64,000 nucleotides of DNA from Phytoseiulus persimilis (lineage: Eukaryota; Arthropoda; Arachnida; Mesostigmata; Phytoseiidae): contig CM075101.1 in NCBI GenBank assembly GCA_037576195.1, forward strand, positions 29,636,001 through 29,700,000, in the 5' to 3' direction. Below, one piece after another: positions 61,802 to 64,000 of the stretch. A program made the position numbers and the translations under genes. Position 1 is the stretch's first letter; each line of letters begins with the position of its first letter. Below the pieces are notes generated by a model. That model worked only from the letters and a program-made list of their open reading frames with translations, was not told where the DNA came from and searched no databases.

Positions 61802-62414
61802 CTGCAATCGTGAAGTGCGAACCGTCCACTCCGGACTCGTGGGCCTCGGCCCCTGAAAGACCTCCCCAGACTGCTGTCGCCGTAGCTGCATCCGCACAGG
61901 AGCAGTGGAGGATGCTTACCCAACAGCACAAAGGATATCAAGATCTTCCGGGAGGGATGGCCGGCATCCAGCAGCAAGCGTACATGGGGGGATATATGGG
62001 CGGACAATCGTACGGCTCGTCCCCCCCCGCCGTCCGGCCAGATGCGGGATATGCGCGAACTTGGTAACACGATGGGCAGCTGCGTCGGAGGCTACGCCTC
62101 GTCTGAGTCGCCCGAACTGCACTCGGAGCGCACTGTTATTCCACAAGGTCCCACGAATCAGGCTTCACCAGAGAAGTATCGGAGAAATTACTCGCACGCC
62201 AAGCCGCCCTACTCGTACATCTCGCTGATCACCATGGCGATTCAGAATAGTACGAGCAAGATGCTAACCCTGTCGGAGATCTATCAGTTCATCATGGATC
62301 TGTTCCCTTACTACAGACAGAACCAGCAGAGATGGCAGAACTCCATCAGGCATAGCCTTAGCTTCAATGACTGCTTTGTTAAAGTTCCCCGGACACCGGA
62401 TAAGCCAGGAAAAG
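61802..62414 (+). CDS. fkh (FoxA): FoxA / fork head transcription factor, 5' coding exon (partial, one-base frameshift)
   Basis: Winged-helix transcription factor that specifies gut and salivary or endodermal tissue in animals. The exon opens after an AG at 61,800-61,801; the first in-frame ATG is 61,912. The N-terminal part ([11 protein letters not shown], then Gln/Gly/Met-rich) resembles FoxA N-termini. The forkhead domain begins near 62,200 with [17 protein letters not shown] and runs through the recognition helix ([14 protein letters not shown]) to KPGKG, where a GTAAGG donor interrupts the codon. The match is FoxA-specific. The second half of the domain (wing 1 onward, expected SFWTLHP) is absent from the remaining 1.6 kb, so it lies beyond the window. 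The N-terminal and domain frames differ by one base. The shift falls at a C8 run (62,021-62,028), and reading seven Cs joins them without a stop. Confidence 0.92.
62021..62028 (+). other. C8 run at the FoxA frameshift
   Basis: Eight Cs sit exactly where the N-terminal FoxA frame must change to reach the forkhead frame. With eight, the frame ends 13 codons later. With seven, the protein stays open through the domain. Confidence 0.7.
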
Positions 62415-64000
62415 GTAAGGGGATCTCTGTTGTTATTCTGTCTGTGCGCTTTCGCTCTGGTCCTCTTTCCAGAGTTCGGACGTGGGGTGGTACACTGTCG
62501 TTCGCCCCGAGGGTGATGGGATCGTGCGGTGCTTTTCAGCGCCACGCAGTCTCGCCACCGCTATGTTGAGGTTCTAGCCGCATCGACCCGCTATCTCGCC
62601 ATCAGCCACCTGCTCATTGAGCTCCCTCGCTCTTCCGGGCGACAGATATAACTTAGATATTCTTATCTAGAAAATCACTCATGCTGCACGGGCTATCACT
62701 CAGGATCGCCGAGAATTGCGGGACGAGTTTTCCGGCGGCTGAACTCCGCGAGAAATTATACGGAGCTCGCGGTCGTTGATCGGCATCGGCTTCTCGGCCA
62801 CCCGGCTTTATGCGGACTAATACAACTTGTCAACGAGAGCTCCGTCCTGTCATCTGAGCACCTCACTCGATCTGTACTGGATCCCTGACTTGATGTTGAG
62901 TAGCCATCAGACGATCGTCCGTTTTTTCTCTCGTTGAAGAAGTTTTGAGGCGGGTATGCGTTGAATGAACACCTTGTATGTACAGAGGTTCGAGGAATCC
63001 GTCCCCCTGATGCCCCGGTGTCGGATGCTCTTTGGTGATGCACCTGTGAACTTCGAGTGGAGGTTTTGGCTCTCACCTGACCCATTGCGCACAGGCTCTA
63101 TAGGGATCTCGCTCGTTGAAGTTCTGCACCTGTGATGGCGACCGAAGGGAAGCTTGCTCTAGGCTATTGTTAGGGAACTTTGTGTAGGTGGAGACCTGTA
63201 CACGTGCGAGGCTCTCTCTGGGGCGATCTCGCCCTCTGAAAAGCGTGCTCTATCCTGCTGGACTTTCCCGATCAGCAGGCCATCGAGCCCCGCTCGTTCG
63301 ACTATCTACCTGAGCGGTTCCTTCATCGATCCCTGGATCCTGAACCATTCCGTCGAGCCCCAACAGTCTCTGTCCTCCAATCGTTGCGCTTCGCCGTCGC
63401 CCCTCCATCATCGCATCGGAACTCACTCGGCACTCATGTGCTCGGCACAGAAAACCTGGAAGTTGGGGAGTGCGAATACACTCTCAAAATCGGTTCTGTG
63501 CAATGCTGAAGAGGAGACCCGTTTCGGCTTCGATACGTATCGCTGGCTTTCATTCGATAATTCGCTGCGATTCTGCTGAGAAATGAATTGGATGGGACGA
63601 ATTCCGAAATCGAAAAGCATATAGCACGGTGAGCGCGAACGTGACCGATTCGCGACGACGACTATGATGAATTCAAAGTCTTCGACGCGGCTTGGACAAG
63701 AAGTACGAACGCGTTGCTCGACGACGGCGGCGGCGGCAATCGTTTCTGAAGCCAGGAAGAATGTTGAGACATTTGTTCGTCACTGTTTGAGCTCTGTCGC
63801 CATTAGCGTCGCCACTCGCTCGGAACTGACGTCCGTGGCCGCGGCACTGCCACAGTGCGTCATGGTGAGATGCCGTTGGTAGCGGCCAACACGCTCTACG
63901 CTTTCGTTACGACCTGACGAAATTATTGTGTCTTCGAGTATCCTTCCGAGAGATCAATCGGTCAGCACAAGAGTCATTGCTCTTTGCTCGAACCGCCGAG
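62415..64000 (+). other. FoxA intron (start), no further exon
   Basis: This begins with a good GTAAGG donor. I searched by eye for the forkhead continuation (SFWTLHPDSG) and did not find it, so the intron is longer than 1.58 kb. Introns in early patterning genes often hold enhancers, but none can be named here. Confidence 0.6.

Overview
This is nuclear DNA of an animal, most likely an arthropod and plausibly a mite or other chelicerate. That placing is inference: it rests on a fork head/FoxA gene whose DNA-binding domain is split by an intron, on compact GT-AG introns (many 50-280 bp), on near-balanced base composition, and on scattered decayed transposons. No organism-specific marker was found.

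Layout. Positions 1-38.8 kb are gene-poor. They hold a non-autonomous hAT-like element with a perfect 8-bp target duplication (21,408-22,512), a 17-bp minisatellite (about 23.2 kb), a GT microsatellite, a tentative four-exon gene on the minus strand (2.47-3.20 kb) and two isolated exon-like segments. Positions 38.9-48.8 kb are a compact gene cluster, and most exon borders there could be fixed by family alignment plus intron phase. The genes are a mitochondrial ICT1/MRPL58-type peptidyl-tRNA hydrolase (+, 5 exons), an orphan secreted protein (-), a complete but strongly divergent alpha-tubulin (-, 5 exons), an orphan helical protein (-, 2 exons) sharing a head-to-head promoter with cytoplasmic cysteinyl-tRNA synthetase (+, 2 exons), and the U3 snoRNP protein IMP4 (-, 5 exons). 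Positions 49-55 kb are repeat-rich: a frameshifted LINE reverse transcriptase, a tRNA-Lys(UUU), a possible Ty3/gypsy remnant and an inverted-repeat element. Positions 57-58.7 kb hold two tentative minus-strand genes, one with weak PEX11-like character. From about 60.6 kb to the end lies the 5' part of fork head/FoxA. Its long triplet-rich leader precedes an exon carrying the first part of the forkhead domain, and the rest of the gene lies beyond the window.

How the genes relate. ICT1, CysRS and IMP4 serve translation (mitochondrial ribosome rescue, tRNA charging and 18S rRNA processing), as does the nearby tRNA-Lys. Their orientations are mixed, so this is neighbourhood and not an operon. The most notable single locus is the alpha-tubulin, which keeps the full fold and length but has lost the catalytic Glu254 and several nucleotide-contact residues. 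The FoxA exon is broken by one base in a run of eight Cs, which is more likely a sequencing or assembly error than biology.
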